The translations under genes were made by a program, and so were the position numbers. A DNA stretch of 7,371 nucleotides. It comes from an uncultured Rikenellaceae bacterium. GTDB taxonomy: Bacteria; Bacteroidota; Bacteroidia; Bacteroidales; Rikenellaceae. This document shows positions 1 to 5,757 of this stretch, piece after piece; positions within the stretch are counted from its first letter, which is position 1; the number at the start of each line of letters is the position of its first letter. The stretch is from assembly GCA_947038135.1 (NCBI GenBank), contig CAMQVM010000073.1, positions 1 through 7,371 of the forward strand. The letters run 5' to 3'. A model generated the notes under the pieces. The model was given only the letters and a program-made list of their open reading frames with translations. It did no database searches and had not been told where the DNA came from.

Positions 1-15
1 GCTCCCTTCGGGAGC
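1..15. repeat. Short perfect hairpin at window edge
   Basis: Perfect 6-bp GC-rich stem (GCTCCC / GGGAGC) with a 3-nt loop, directly followed by a second hairpin. There is no T-run after it on either strand, so it is not a canonical terminator. It may belong to a larger element that is cut by the window edge. Role unknown. Confidence 0.55.
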
Positions 16-16
16 T

Positions 17-52
17 GGCTAATTCACAAAACCAAGGTTTTGCGAATCAGCC
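17..52 (-). repeat. 17-bp near-perfect inverted repeat, structured as minus-strand RNA
   Basis: The left arm 17-33 and right arm 36-52 are complementary at 15 of 17 positions around a 2-nt centre. Both mismatches are A-C on the plus strand but become G-U wobbles if the minus strand is transcribed, giving an uninterrupted RNA helix. That suggests minus-strand RNA or a palindromic intergenic repeat. It lies beyond the terminator of the neighbouring gene and no known RNA family is recognised. Confidence 0.5.
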
Positions 53-65
53 TAACTAATAAAAT

Positions 66-110
66 AAAGGTTATAATACACTTGCAAAAGTGCATTATAA
101 CCTTTTTTTT
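66..110. terminator. Bidirectional intrinsic terminator
   Basis: An 18-bp stem (arms 66-83 and 88-105) closes a 4-nt GCAA loop. The plus strand has an 8-T run at 103-110. The minus strand is followed by TTTATTTTATT. The single mismatch is A-C on plus and G-U on minus, so the helix is fully paired as minus-strand RNA. It lies about 80 nt after the stop of the PepSY-like gene (189-653), whose message it should end, and would also stop transcripts arriving from left of the window. Confidence 0.8.
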
Positions 111-188
111 ATTATCTATTGTTTTTGAGGTTGCTCTTATCAATAGCAGTTTTTGCGATTTATATGAGTGCCTTAATAAAATAAATTA

Positions 189-653
189 CTACAGAATAAT
201 AGTATTTGTTATCTTTTGTTGGTTGAAATTCATTAAAATATCTCCTTTATCATCTACTAATATAGTGATATCCTCTCTAAGATATTTGCTTAGCTCAATT
301 TCGTAAATAGTCTTTGTTGGTGTCTGGATAGTTTCAATGTCATCCATTCTGTACGAAGAATATTCTGAGTTTTCAACAGCATTTCTTACAACTCTAGGAA
401 GTTCTGATTTTCTGATGTCATACTTTGTAGACTCCCATACTCCTGCATCACTAAATGTAAGTGTCTTCTCTTTCTTGTTGTGGATGATATCAACCTCTAT
501 TTTGTTATCTTCCATCTCAGACTCAACAGTAATTGCATTGGAGTACTCTGTTTTGATAAAATCTCTGATTTTGCCTAATACATCTGTTGTTGTTGCGATT
601 GCTGAACCGCTGGTCAATGATAATGCTACCATTGTAATAAATACCTTTTTCAT
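189..653 (-). CDS. Exported PepSY-like (DUF2874-type) protein
   Basis: A 154-residue protein with a Sec signal peptide: lysines at 2-3, a hydrophobic stretch to about residue 18, and likely cleavage after the SAIA region near residue 20. No lipobox cysteine is present, so a soluble periplasmic product is expected. The mature part resembles the Bacteroidota PepSY-like family (once called beta-lactamase-inhibitor-like): alternating strands, then a helix beginning LPRVVRNAVENSEYSSY (about 85-101), then an acidic strand pair and a final strand ending in a glycine turn (VDDKGDILM). The family has no established enzymatic activity; PepSY domains are thought to bind or inhibit partner proteins. It lies 83 bp downstream of the histidine kinase with no terminator between, so it may be co-transcribed, but it also has its own promoter with the same twin TTCAG boxes as the other PepSY-like gene. 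The start is the ATG at 651-653; no Shine-Dalgarno is seen, only an A/T-rich leader. Confidence 0.85.
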   Translation of the reverse strand: MKKVFITMVALSLTSGSAIATTTDVLGKIRDFIKTEYSNAITVESEMEDNKIEVDIIHNKKEKTLTFSDAGVWESTKYDIRKSELPRVVRNAVENSEYSSYRMDDIETIQTPTKTIYEIELSKYLREDITILVDDKGDILMNFNQQKITNTIIL

Positions 654-698
654 ACTTTTAATTATTTAATTATTATTTAATTAGCTTTAATTACACTA

Positions 699-706
699 CA
701 AAGATA
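699..706 (-). promoter_or_regulatory. -7 promoter element of PepSY-like gene 189-653
   Basis: On the minus strand this reads TATCTTTG, an exact match to the Bacteroidota TAnnTTTG element. It predicts a start near 692 and a leader of about 39 nt. No TTG is seen at -33; that position is taken by the distal TTCAG box, as expected of an activator-dependent promoter. Confidence 0.65.
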
Positions 707-716
707 ATATATAATT

Positions 717-732
717 CTGAAATAAAGCTGAA
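717..732 (-). promoter_or_regulatory. Tandem TTCAG boxes, probable response-regulator site
   Basis: Two direct TTCAG copies (minus-strand sense; 728-732 and 717-721) repeat at 11 bp, one helical turn, and end exactly 10 nt upstream of the -7 element. The same arrangement with identical spacings occurs upstream of the other PepSY-like gene (3303-3318). OmpR-family regulators typically bind tandem direct repeats of about this period, and one is encoded between the two genes. The assignment to that regulator is inference. Confidence 0.55.
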
Positions 733-736
733 TCAT

Positions 737-2002
737 CTAAAATAATATTGAAAATTGATGTTTTTGTTGAATATATTTGTATGTAATTTTATAATTATTC
801 TCTTTACATATAGAATGCGCTATTGCTAAACCTAGCCCAGTACAGTTCTCTTTTTTCGTTCCTTGATAAAAATGCTCAAATATTAATTTGTCATCAAGTG
901 CACTGTCTCCGCTATTTTCTATAACTAATTTAGAATACTCTATATTTATATGCACCATTCCAAACTTATGGTTGTGTACAAACGCATTTTTCAATAGGTT
1001 TATAACTAGTGTTTTAGCTAATACATGGTTCATGTTTACTGTTAATATTGCATCGTGCTGTATTACTACATCTATCTTATGCGACGCATATATCTCTTTA
1101 AAATCACAAATGAGGGTATCTATTATATAGCTTATATTAACTTCTTCTTTATCAATAAATTGCTGGTTCTCAATTTTTGATAGTAGCAACAATGTTTTGT
1201 TTAACCTTGTCATGTAATCAATAGTGTTTTGTGTCTTTATGATTTTACCTAGTTGCTCTTCTTTTAAATCGCTATCTAGTAGCCCCTCAAGCCTTGTTTT
1301 ACAAATTGCTAGTGGTGTTTGTAGCTCGTGTGATGCGTTAGCTATAAACTCCTTTTGCATGGTGTAGTTCTTTTCTATTCTTTCGATATTGGAGTTTATG
1401 GCATCGTTAAGCTTCTGAAATTCACTAATGTCTGTTTTATTATAAAGCTTTTTATTTTTCTCTCCTAGTTGATATGTCTCTAACCAGCTAAGAATTTTAT
1501 ACATCGGAGCCATGCTCGTTTTATATACCCATATATTAATAAAACCTATAGTTACCAGCAGTAATATAAACAGATAGACCATATATAACAATATAGACTC
1601 TATTAAATCTTCATGTTCGATACTCGGGGTATACACAATAAGGCGATAGGTTTTATTACCGTCACCTCTAAATGTTGTTTTGAATATTCGCACTGGTTCG
1701 CTCTCTTGCTTAGCCTCGATATACAACATAGACTTTAAGAATGTAGGCTCGCCCTCCATAATATAGTCGCTCTTAGATATGAGCTCTATATGATACGAGT
1801 TGTTAGTGCCATTATTCTTATGCGGCATATCATTGCCTGCATTGAAATTGGTGATTATTATCTCGCTGTAATCTTCTAGGTTATCGTCTATCTCATCATA
1901 TAGTTCACCAATAATTATGAAATAAAAAAAAGTAGCCCAAATCGATAGAATTATTGATAGGGTGATAAATACTCTGCTTATTATTCGGTATCGTAGTTTC
2001 AT
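737..2002 (-). CDS. Sensor histidine kinase of a two-component system
   Basis: A 421-residue membrane kinase. TM1 spans about residues 9-32, an extracytoplasmic sensor region about 33-133, and TM2 about 134-159. The dimerisation/phosphoacceptor helix carries FIANASHELQTPLA with the phosphorylated His225 (HELQTP rather than the commoner HELRTP or HELKTP). The ATPase domain shows the N box (NLLKNAFVHN, Asn335 and Asn339), a weak G1 box (IENSGDS, 361-367), an F box (FEHFYQG) and a G2 box (TGLGLAIA, 388-395). No clear HAMP domain lies between TM2 and the phosphoacceptor helix. The G1 box lacks the usual Asp-x-Gly-x-Gly, with Asn where Asp is expected; this occurs in some kinases and need not abolish activity. 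Its start codon overlaps the regulator's stop (ATGA), so the two are translationally coupled. The sensor region is not a recognised family; its ligand may be an envelope signal or a neighbouring PepSY-like protein, which is inference. Confidence 0.93.
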   Translation of the reverse strand: MKLRYRIISRVFITLSIILSIWATFFYFIIIGELYDEIDDNLEDYSEIIITNFNAGNDMPHKNNGTNNSYHIELISKSDYIMEGEPTFLKSMLYIEAKQESEPVRIFKTTFRGDGNKTYRLIVYTPSIEHEDLIESILLYMVYLFILLLVTIGFINIWVYKTSMAPMYKILSWLETYQLGEKNKKLYNKTDISEFQKLNDAINSNIERIEKNYTMQKEFIANASHELQTPLAICKTRLEGLLDSDLKEEQLGKIIKTQNTIDYMTRLNKTLLLLSKIENQQFIDKEEVNISYIIDTLICDFKEIYASHKIDVVIQHDAILTVNMNHVLAKTLVINLLKNAFVHNHKFGMVHINIEYSKLVIENSGDSALDDKLIFEHFYQGTKKENCTGLGLAIAHSICKENNYKITYKYIQQKHQFSILF

Positions 2003-2679
2003 GTTAATTCACACATTTTATAACCAAACCCATATACAGTCTTTATAACCACATCTGCATTTGCTTTCGTTAGTTTGCTTCTTAAATTTTTTAGTTGAGT
2101 GTATATAAAATCGTAATTATCGACCTGATCAATATAATCTCCCCAAATTGCCTCAGCAATCATCTCTTTTTTTATAAGAATATTTTGTCGCTCAATCATA
2201 TAGAGTAAAATATCATACTCTTTTTTTAGCAAGTCAACCTCTACACCATCAATATACACCTCAAATCTCTCAGGGGTGATTGATATATTACCAAAAGAAA
2301 TACTCATTTTTCCATTGTTTCCATTGCGTCGTCGTACACTTCGTATTCGAGCAATCAGCTCAGACATGTGAAATGGCTTTGCTATATAATCGTCTGCCCC
2401 AAGCTCTAACCCCGTAATTTTATCTTCAAGCGAGTCACGTGCCGAGAGGATAATAACGCTTCCATTTTTACCTATGCTTTTAAGCTCTTTAAGTACCGAT
2501 AACCCTGAGCCATCAGGAAGCATTACATCTAATAATATGCACTCATATTCATATAAGTTGATCTTTGACATCGCCTCTGTATGTGTTTCAGCCACCTCCA
2601 CAATAAAACGTTGCGAACGTAGCGCCTCAGATATCATCTCAGATATCTCTATATTGTCTTCAACTATGAGTATTTTCAT
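1999..2679 (-). CDS. OmpR/PhoB-family DNA-binding response regulator
   Basis: A 226-residue regulator. The receiver domain (about 1-115) has the acidic pair Glu7-Asp8, the phosphoacceptor Asp51 (LLDVMLPDGSG), the switch Ser79 (ILSAR) and Lys101 (AKPF). A short linker leads to a winged-helix DNA-binding domain (about 128-224) ending in the usual TVYGFGYKM hairpin. All catalytic and switch residues are present, so it should be phosphorylated by the kinase encoded just downstream, with which it shares a 4-bp ATGA overlap. It is the first gene of that operon, behind a promoter that sits inside a perfect 13-bp inverted repeat. Likely direct targets are the flanking PepSY-like genes, each preceded by the same 11-bp direct repeat; that link is inference. 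The kinase's single membrane-sensor layout and the pairing resemble the general OmpR/EnvZ class, but I cannot assign a named ortholog. Confidence 0.95.
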   Translation of the reverse strand: MKILIVEDNIEISEMISEALRSQRFIVEVAETHTEAMSKINLYEYECILLDVMLPDGSGLSVLKELKSIGKNGSVIILSARDSLEDKITGLELGADDYIAKPFHMSELIARIRSVRRRNGNNGKMSISFGNISITPERFEVYIDGVEVDLLKKEYDILLYMIERQNILIKKEMIAEAIWGDYIDQVDNYDFIYTQLKNLRSKLTKANADVVIKTVYGFGYKMCELT

Positions 2680-2718
2680 GTTCTAAATTGATGTCTCTTG
2701 ATTAATTGTAATAGATAT

Positions 2719-2760
2719 TTGTCAGCACAAAATTAAGTGAATATAACTTTGTGCTGACAA
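2719..2760. repeat. Perfect 13-bp inverted repeat over the regulator promoter
   Basis: The arms 2719-2731 (TTGTCAGCACAAA) and 2748-2760 are exact reverse complements around a 15-16 nt A/T-rich centre. With a 1-nt bulge, pairing continues a few more bases outward. The left arm overlaps the -7 element of the regulator/kinase promoter and the right arm its -33 TTG. It could be an operator for a dimeric regulator. As minus-strand RNA it could also be a stem-loop ending the upstream PepSY-like message, but no U-run follows, so an operator is favoured. Confidence 0.65.
2728..2760 (-). promoter_or_regulatory. Promoter of the response regulator-kinase operon
   Basis: Minus-strand TAATTTTG at 2728-2735 matches TAnnTTTG, with TTG at 2758-2760 about 22 nt upstream, close to the usual -33/-7 spacing. 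It predicts a leader of roughly 40 nt before the ATG at 2677-2679. Unlike the two PepSY-like promoters it has a recognisable -33 and no tandem TTCAG boxes, which suggests basal expression independent of the putative activator site. Confidence 0.5.
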
Positions 2761-2819
2761 TATTAGTTGCAATGAGCAGAAGTAGTGCTCTGTATGATTA
2801 AATTTTGCTGATGTAAATT

Positions 2820-3245
2820 CTACAATAACACCCCCTCAGCAGTGAAATATAGCTCTTTGTCAAATATGCCCGACTCTACACTAATCAGATACTGGTCGCT
2901 TTGTACAGGATATTTTATATGCTTTATATCTTCAATAATCCAATCGGCATACTTGCTGTTTTTGAGCCCATCTTGTATAACAGTTGGCAGTAGCTTATAT
3001 GATGGAATATCTATCATTGTGCTTACAACTTCTGAATTTTTAAACCATAAAGAGATCTCTACTGAACCGCTGTAAAACTCAGCCACGCTGTATCCCCCTC
3101 TTTCGTGGTCCCAATCTACATCTATGGCATCTGGATAGAGCTCATAAAGCGTATCTCGCATAATTGAATTTGAATTGTTGTTCTTTTCGCACGAACATAG
3201 TAGTAGGGCGATAATTAATGCTGGAAAAATAAATAATTTTTTCAT
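2820..3245 (-). CDS. PepSY-like (DUF2874-type) lipoprotein
   Basis: A 141-residue protein with a lipoprotein signal peptide: MKK, a hydrophobic core, and a lipobox LCSC with lipidated Cys19 followed by Glu and an Asn/Ser-rich linker. The rest has the PepSY-like layout of the protein at 189-653: a YPDAIDVDWD opening strand, a strand pair with an aromatic (ISLWF), the helix LLPTVIQDGLKNSKYADW (about 86-103), then strands ending in a gly-turn (FTAEGVLL). Corresponding helices in the two proteins (LPRVVRNAVENSEYSSY and LPTVIQDGLKNSKYADW) align well, so they are distant paralogues with different anchoring, one soluble and one lipid-anchored. Function unproven; PepSY domains are usually taken as protein-binding modules. 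It is separately promoted and shares its control region design with the other paralogue. Start ATG at 3243-3245, with no clear Shine-Dalgarno. Confidence 0.85.
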   Translation of the reverse strand: MKKLFIFPALIIALLLCSCEKNNNSNSIMRDTLYELYPDAIDVDWDHERGGYSVAEFYSGSVEISLWFKNSEVVSTMIDIPSYKLLPTVIQDGLKNSKYADWIIEDIKHIKYPVQSDQYLISVESGIFDKELYFTAEGVLL

Positions 3246-3284
3246 GATGATGTTTTATTTTATTAATGTTACTATTTAGTAGTA

Positions 3285-3292
3285 CAAATATA
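3285..3292 (-). promoter_or_regulatory. -7 promoter element of PepSY-like lipoprotein gene
   Basis: Minus-strand TATATTTG is an exact TAnnTTTG match. It predicts a start near 3278 and a leader of about 33 nt. There is no TTG at -33; the distal TTCAG box occupies that position. Confidence 0.65.
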
Positions 3293-3302
3293 GATATTAA
3301 AT

Positions 3303-3318
3303 CTGAAATATATCTGAA
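3303..3318 (-). promoter_or_regulatory. Tandem TTCAG boxes, probable response-regulator site
   Basis: Direct copies of TTCAG (minus-strand sense; 3314-3318 and 3303-3307) at an 11-bp period, ending 10 nt before the -7 element, exactly as at 717-732. From the distal box through the -7 element the two regions match at about 25 of 34 positions by my count, although their genes are distant paralogues. Binding by the adjacent OmpR-family regulator is inferred. Confidence 0.55.
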
Positions 3319-3332
3319 ATGCATATAAAAAT

Positions 3333-3370
3333 ATAGGGCACACTGTTATTTAAATTACAGCGTGCCCTAT
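3333..3370 (-). terminator. Intrinsic terminator of the arylsulfatase gene
   Basis: A 14-bp stem (arms 3333-3346 and 3357-3370) around a 10-nt A/T loop. On the minus strand it is followed by ATTTTTATAT. The one mismatch is A-C on plus but G-U on minus, consistent with selection as minus-strand RNA. It sits 44 bp after the sulfatase stop and separates that gene from the PepSY-like promoter. Confidence 0.78.
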
Positions 3371-3413
3371 AATATGCGCTTAAGTTGCAGCATATCTACG
3401 TTAAATAGTAATA

Positions 3414-4955
3414 TTACTTACCCTTGATAAAATTAAATTCAGGGTAGTGAGTCGCCACTTGGTGCTCTCTAACCATAATTTCTCTTATCTTTTTTACCAC
3501 CTCAGGGTTTTGTTCTGCAACATTGTTCTCTTCGTGCAGGTCATTAGCTAGGTTGTATAGCTCAATTACATCATTACCCTTTCGTATGTTGTAAATTACA
3601 CCTTTCCAGTTACCCATACGCACTGCTCTTGAGCCTTTGCCCTCGCCAAATACCCAATATAATGCCTCGTGCTCTTTTTGCTCTTTACCTTTAAGTGTTG
3701 GAAGAATGCTAATACCATCTGTTGGATTAGGGTTCTCGATACCTGCAATATCTGCAAATGTTGGTAGAATATCCCAAAATGCGCTTATATGATCAGAGGT
3801 GCTACCTGCTTTAATTGTTGCTGGCCATGATACAATAAGAGGAACACGTATACCACCCTCGGTTACTGTACCCTTACCATTTTCTCGCCCTGTTTTAAGT
3901 ATGCCGTTGCTGTTAAACCATGGCGAGTCGCTACCGCCATTAAACGTTGATCCGTTGTCTGAGGTGAACATGATAACTGTGTTGTCATATATTCCATCAG
4001 CTTTTAGCTTCTCTACTAGAAGCCCAACCTTTTCATCTAGTGCACTAACCATCGCTGCATAAGTTGCATGTGGGTAGCGGCACGGAAGGTAACCTTTAGC
4101 TCCAGTGTATGGCTCTTCATCACCAAATTTTGCTTTATAGTGCTCAATCCATTTTTTCTCTGCTTGAAGAGATACATGAGGTACTGGAGTTGTCCACATA
4201 AGCATGAATGGAGTATCTTTATTTTTATCTACAAAGCCCATAAGCTCCTTAAACATAACATCGCTTGAGTAATCTTTGCGTGAAAATTGCTCATAATTTT
4301 TCTCGTCATATTTATCTTGACCTTTTTGAAGCCTTGCGCCCGATGTAAGTAGTGGGGCATTGTCTAAGTATACTCTAGCCTCATTTTTATATAAAAACAT
4401 TGGGAAGTAAGTGTGTGCCTGGCGTTGGCAGTTGTACCCAAAGAAGAAATCAAAGCCCATTTTGTTTGGAGTAGCCGTAGATCCTGGATATCCTAGACCC
4501 CACTTTCCAACAATAGCTGTTTGATACCCTGCATCTTGCATTAGGTGAGCTACTGTTTTTGTGCCTACTGGTAGTGGTGCTTGACCCTCTAATGTAGAGT
4601 CTGCAAGCATTGCTTGGTGGCTCCATACATCGCCACGTTTTGCCATCTCGTTATTGCCACGGATGGGAGTGTGTCCAAGGTGTAAGCCCGTCATTATCAC
4701 TGAGCGTGATGGTCCCGATACTGGTGCACCCGCATAGTGTTGTGAAAATTTCATGCCCGATTTTGCTAGAGCATCAATGTTTGGTGTTTCGATCTTCTCT
4801 TGACCGTAGCACCCAAGCTCTCCGTAGCCTAAGTCGTCGGCTATGATATAGATGATATTTGGTTTTTTTGCTACTGTTGCTTCGCCTGTTGGAGCACAGC
4901 TTGTAGATGCAATTGCGGCACCTACTAAAGGGGCAATTTTTATAAATGTATTCAT
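3414..4955 (-). CDS. Serine-type S1 arylsulfatase, lipoprotein
   Basis: A 513-residue sulfatase of the formylglycine-dependent S1 (alkaline phosphatase superfamily) group, which hydrolyses sulfate esters. The signal peptide ends in a lipobox (STSC, lipidated Cys20), so the enzyme is expected in the periplasm or on the outer membrane. Metal ligands Asp40-Asp41 (ADDLGYGELGCYG) and Asp333-Asn334 (TSDNGS) are present. The signature is Ser80-Gly-Pro-Ser-Arg84 followed by SVIMTG: Ser80 is the residue converted to formylglycine, so maturation needs an anaerobic sulfatase-maturating enzyme, not seen here. Other active-site residues are Lys151 (GKWGLG), His260 (PVPHVS) and Lys361 before EGGIRVP. The GKWGLG motif has Gly153 where many S1 sulfatases have His. 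The substrate (glycan, mucin or small aryl sulfate) cannot be told from the sequence. It is a single-gene unit with its own promoter and terminator, divergent from the CHR operon, with no SusC/D genes nearby. ATG at 4953-4955 gives a complete signal peptide. Confidence 0.93.
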   Translation of the reverse strand: MNTFIKIAPLVGAAIASTSCAPTGEATVAKKPNIIYIIADDLGYGELGCYGQEKIETPNIDALAKSGMKFSQHYAGAPVSGPSRSVIMTGLHLGHTPIRGNNEMAKRGDVWSHQAMLADSTLEGQAPLPVGTKTVAHLMQDAGYQTAIVGKWGLGYPGSTATPNKMGFDFFFGYNCQRQAHTYFPMFLYKNEARVYLDNAPLLTSGARLQKGQDKYDEKNYEQFSRKDYSSDVMFKELMGFVDKNKDTPFMLMWTTPVPHVSLQAEKKWIEHYKAKFGDEEPYTGAKGYLPCRYPHATYAAMVSALDEKVGLLVEKLKADGIYDNTVIMFTSDNGSTFNGGSDSPWFNSNGILKTGRENGKGTVTEGGIRVPLIVSWPATIKAGSTSDHISAFWDILPTFADIAGIENPNPTDGISILPTLKGKEQKEHEALYWVFGEGKGSRAVRMGNWKGVIYNIRKGNDVIELYNLANDLHEENNVAEQNPEVVKKIREIMVREHQVATHYPEFNFIKGK

Positions 4956-5001
4956 TAAATAAGTTTTATTAGTTAAGAGTTATCTTAGTTGTTTTATTTT
5001 A

Positions 5002-5009
5002 CAAATATA
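5002..5009 (-). promoter_or_regulatory. -7 promoter element of the arylsulfatase gene
   Basis: Minus-strand TATATTTG matches TAnnTTTG, about 46 bp upstream of the ATG. A TTCAA sits 10 nt upstream, resembling one half of the TTCAG box seen at the PepSY-like genes, but no second copy follows at 11 bp, so control by the two-component system is not supported. Confidence 0.55.
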
Positions 5010-5177
5010 CGGTATTTTTTTGAATTATCATATATATTACTTGAAAATAGATCAATTTTGTTTGTTTTTGTATTATAAACTATATGTTTATTTGCAAATT
5101 ATTACTGAATGAATATCTCTTATAGGGGTATTTTGAAAAAAAAGTAGTATAATTTAGTATTTTAACTAATTGTTGAT

Positions 5178-5185
5178 TAACTTTG
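5178..5185 (+). promoter_or_regulatory. -7 promoter element of the CHR operon
   Basis: TAACTTTG matches TAnnTTTG. It predicts a start near 5192 and a leader of about 20 nt to the ATG at 5212. It overlaps the in-frame TTG at 5170 region, which argues against translation from that upstream codon. No clear -33 TTG at the usual spacing. Confidence 0.5.
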
Positions 5186-5211
5186 CAGCTCATAAATATA
5201 ATATCTCTACA

Positions 5212-5757
5212 ATGAAATCTTTGTTTGATTTATTTATCTCATTTTTCAAAATAGCACTATTTACCTATGGAGGTGGATATGTTATAGTAATGATGATAGA
5301 GCGAGAGGTGTGTAAAAAGAGAGGCTGGCTTAACAAGTCGCAATTCCTTGATGATTTGGCTATCTCTCAATCTGCACCTGGTCCAATATCTATTAATCTA
5401 TCGCTACTTATCGGTTATCGGGTAAAAGGTGTTATGGGTGTGCTTACAGTGTTTGTTGCTGCTGCTCTACCTTCATTTGTTATCTTAATCATTTTTGCGA
5501 TATTTTTTCGTCAATTTGGCGAAAATACTCATATCGAAAAGGTGTTTCAGGGGCTGCGTCCTGCTGTTGTAGCTCTAGTGATTTTTCCTCTTTTAGTCTT
5601 TATAAAAAGTAAGGGGTTAAAAGTGTGGGAGTATATTACTGTTGCTCTAGTTACTATTCTTGTTACTCTTGGTGTGCCTGCAATTTTGCTTATTGGTGTC
5701 GGGGTAGTGTGGGGTGTAGGTTTAGTTAAATTCAAAAATTCAAAGAGGTCACGATGA
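5212..5757 (+). CDS. Short-chain chromate (CHR) transporter, first half
   Basis: A 181-residue integral membrane protein of the CHR family (chromate ion transporter, TC 2.A.51), of the short single-domain type that works as a pair. Family motifs are clear: FTYGGGYVIVMMIEREV (Gly20-22), then DDLAISQSAPGPISIN (Pro56-Gly57-Pro58, Asn62) and LIGYRVKG. These are followed by several hydrophobic spans (about 72-100, 120-128, 135-172) and a basic tail (KNSKRSR). The family moves chromate and possibly other oxyanions out of the cell; the native substrate in an anaerobe is unknown. I start at the ATG of 5212 (MKSLFDLF), where the family begins, rather than an in-frame TTG at 5170 that lies upstream of the predicted transcript start. 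Its stop overlaps the start of the next gene by 4 bp (ATGA), so the two halves are coupled. Confidence 0.9.
   Translation: MKSLFDLFISFFKIALFTYGGGYVIVMMIEREVCKKRGWLNKSQFLDDLAISQSAPGPISINLSLLIGYRVKGVMGVLTVFVAAALPSFVILIIFAIFFRQFGENTHIEKVFQGLRPAVVALVIFPLLVFIKSKGLKVWEYITVALVTILVTLGVPAILLIGVGVVWGVGLVKFKNSKRSR

Noticed and set aside
40..306. Plus-strand open frame of 88 codons
   Set aside because: It runs through the terminator stem and over the 3' end of the minus-strand PepSY-like gene; its product is low-complexity and hydrophobic with no family resemblance.
337..669. Plus-strand open frame of 110 codons
   Set aside because: It is the antisense shadow of the PepSY-like gene at 189-653, which has a signal peptide, a family match and a promoter.
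2774..2790. 5-bp hairpin GAGCA / TGCTC downstream of the PepSY-like lipoprotein
   Set aside because: Stem too short and no T-run on the minus strand; not a supported terminator.
3142..3324. Minus-strand open frame of 60 codons upstream of the PepSY-like lipoprotein
   Set aside because: It overlaps the lipoprotein start in another frame and covers the promoter and TTCAG boxes; composition is not coding-like.
4610..4846. Plus-strand open frame within the sulfatase
   Set aside because: Antisense shadow of the conserved N-terminal half of the sulfatase, including its active-site motif.
5010..5035. TTCAG-like half box at the arylsulfatase promoter
   Set aside because: Only one TTCAA at the 10-nt position and no second copy at 11 bp; insufficient to add the sulfatase to the proposed regulon.
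5170..5211. TTG start giving a 14-residue extension to the first CHR protein
   Set aside because: The TTG lies upstream of the predicted transcript start and the family begins at the internal ATG of 5212.
5547..5735. Minus-strand open frame within the CHR operon
   Set aside because: Antisense to a well-conserved membrane protein; rich in Thr/Pro as expected for the reverse of a hydrophobic gene.
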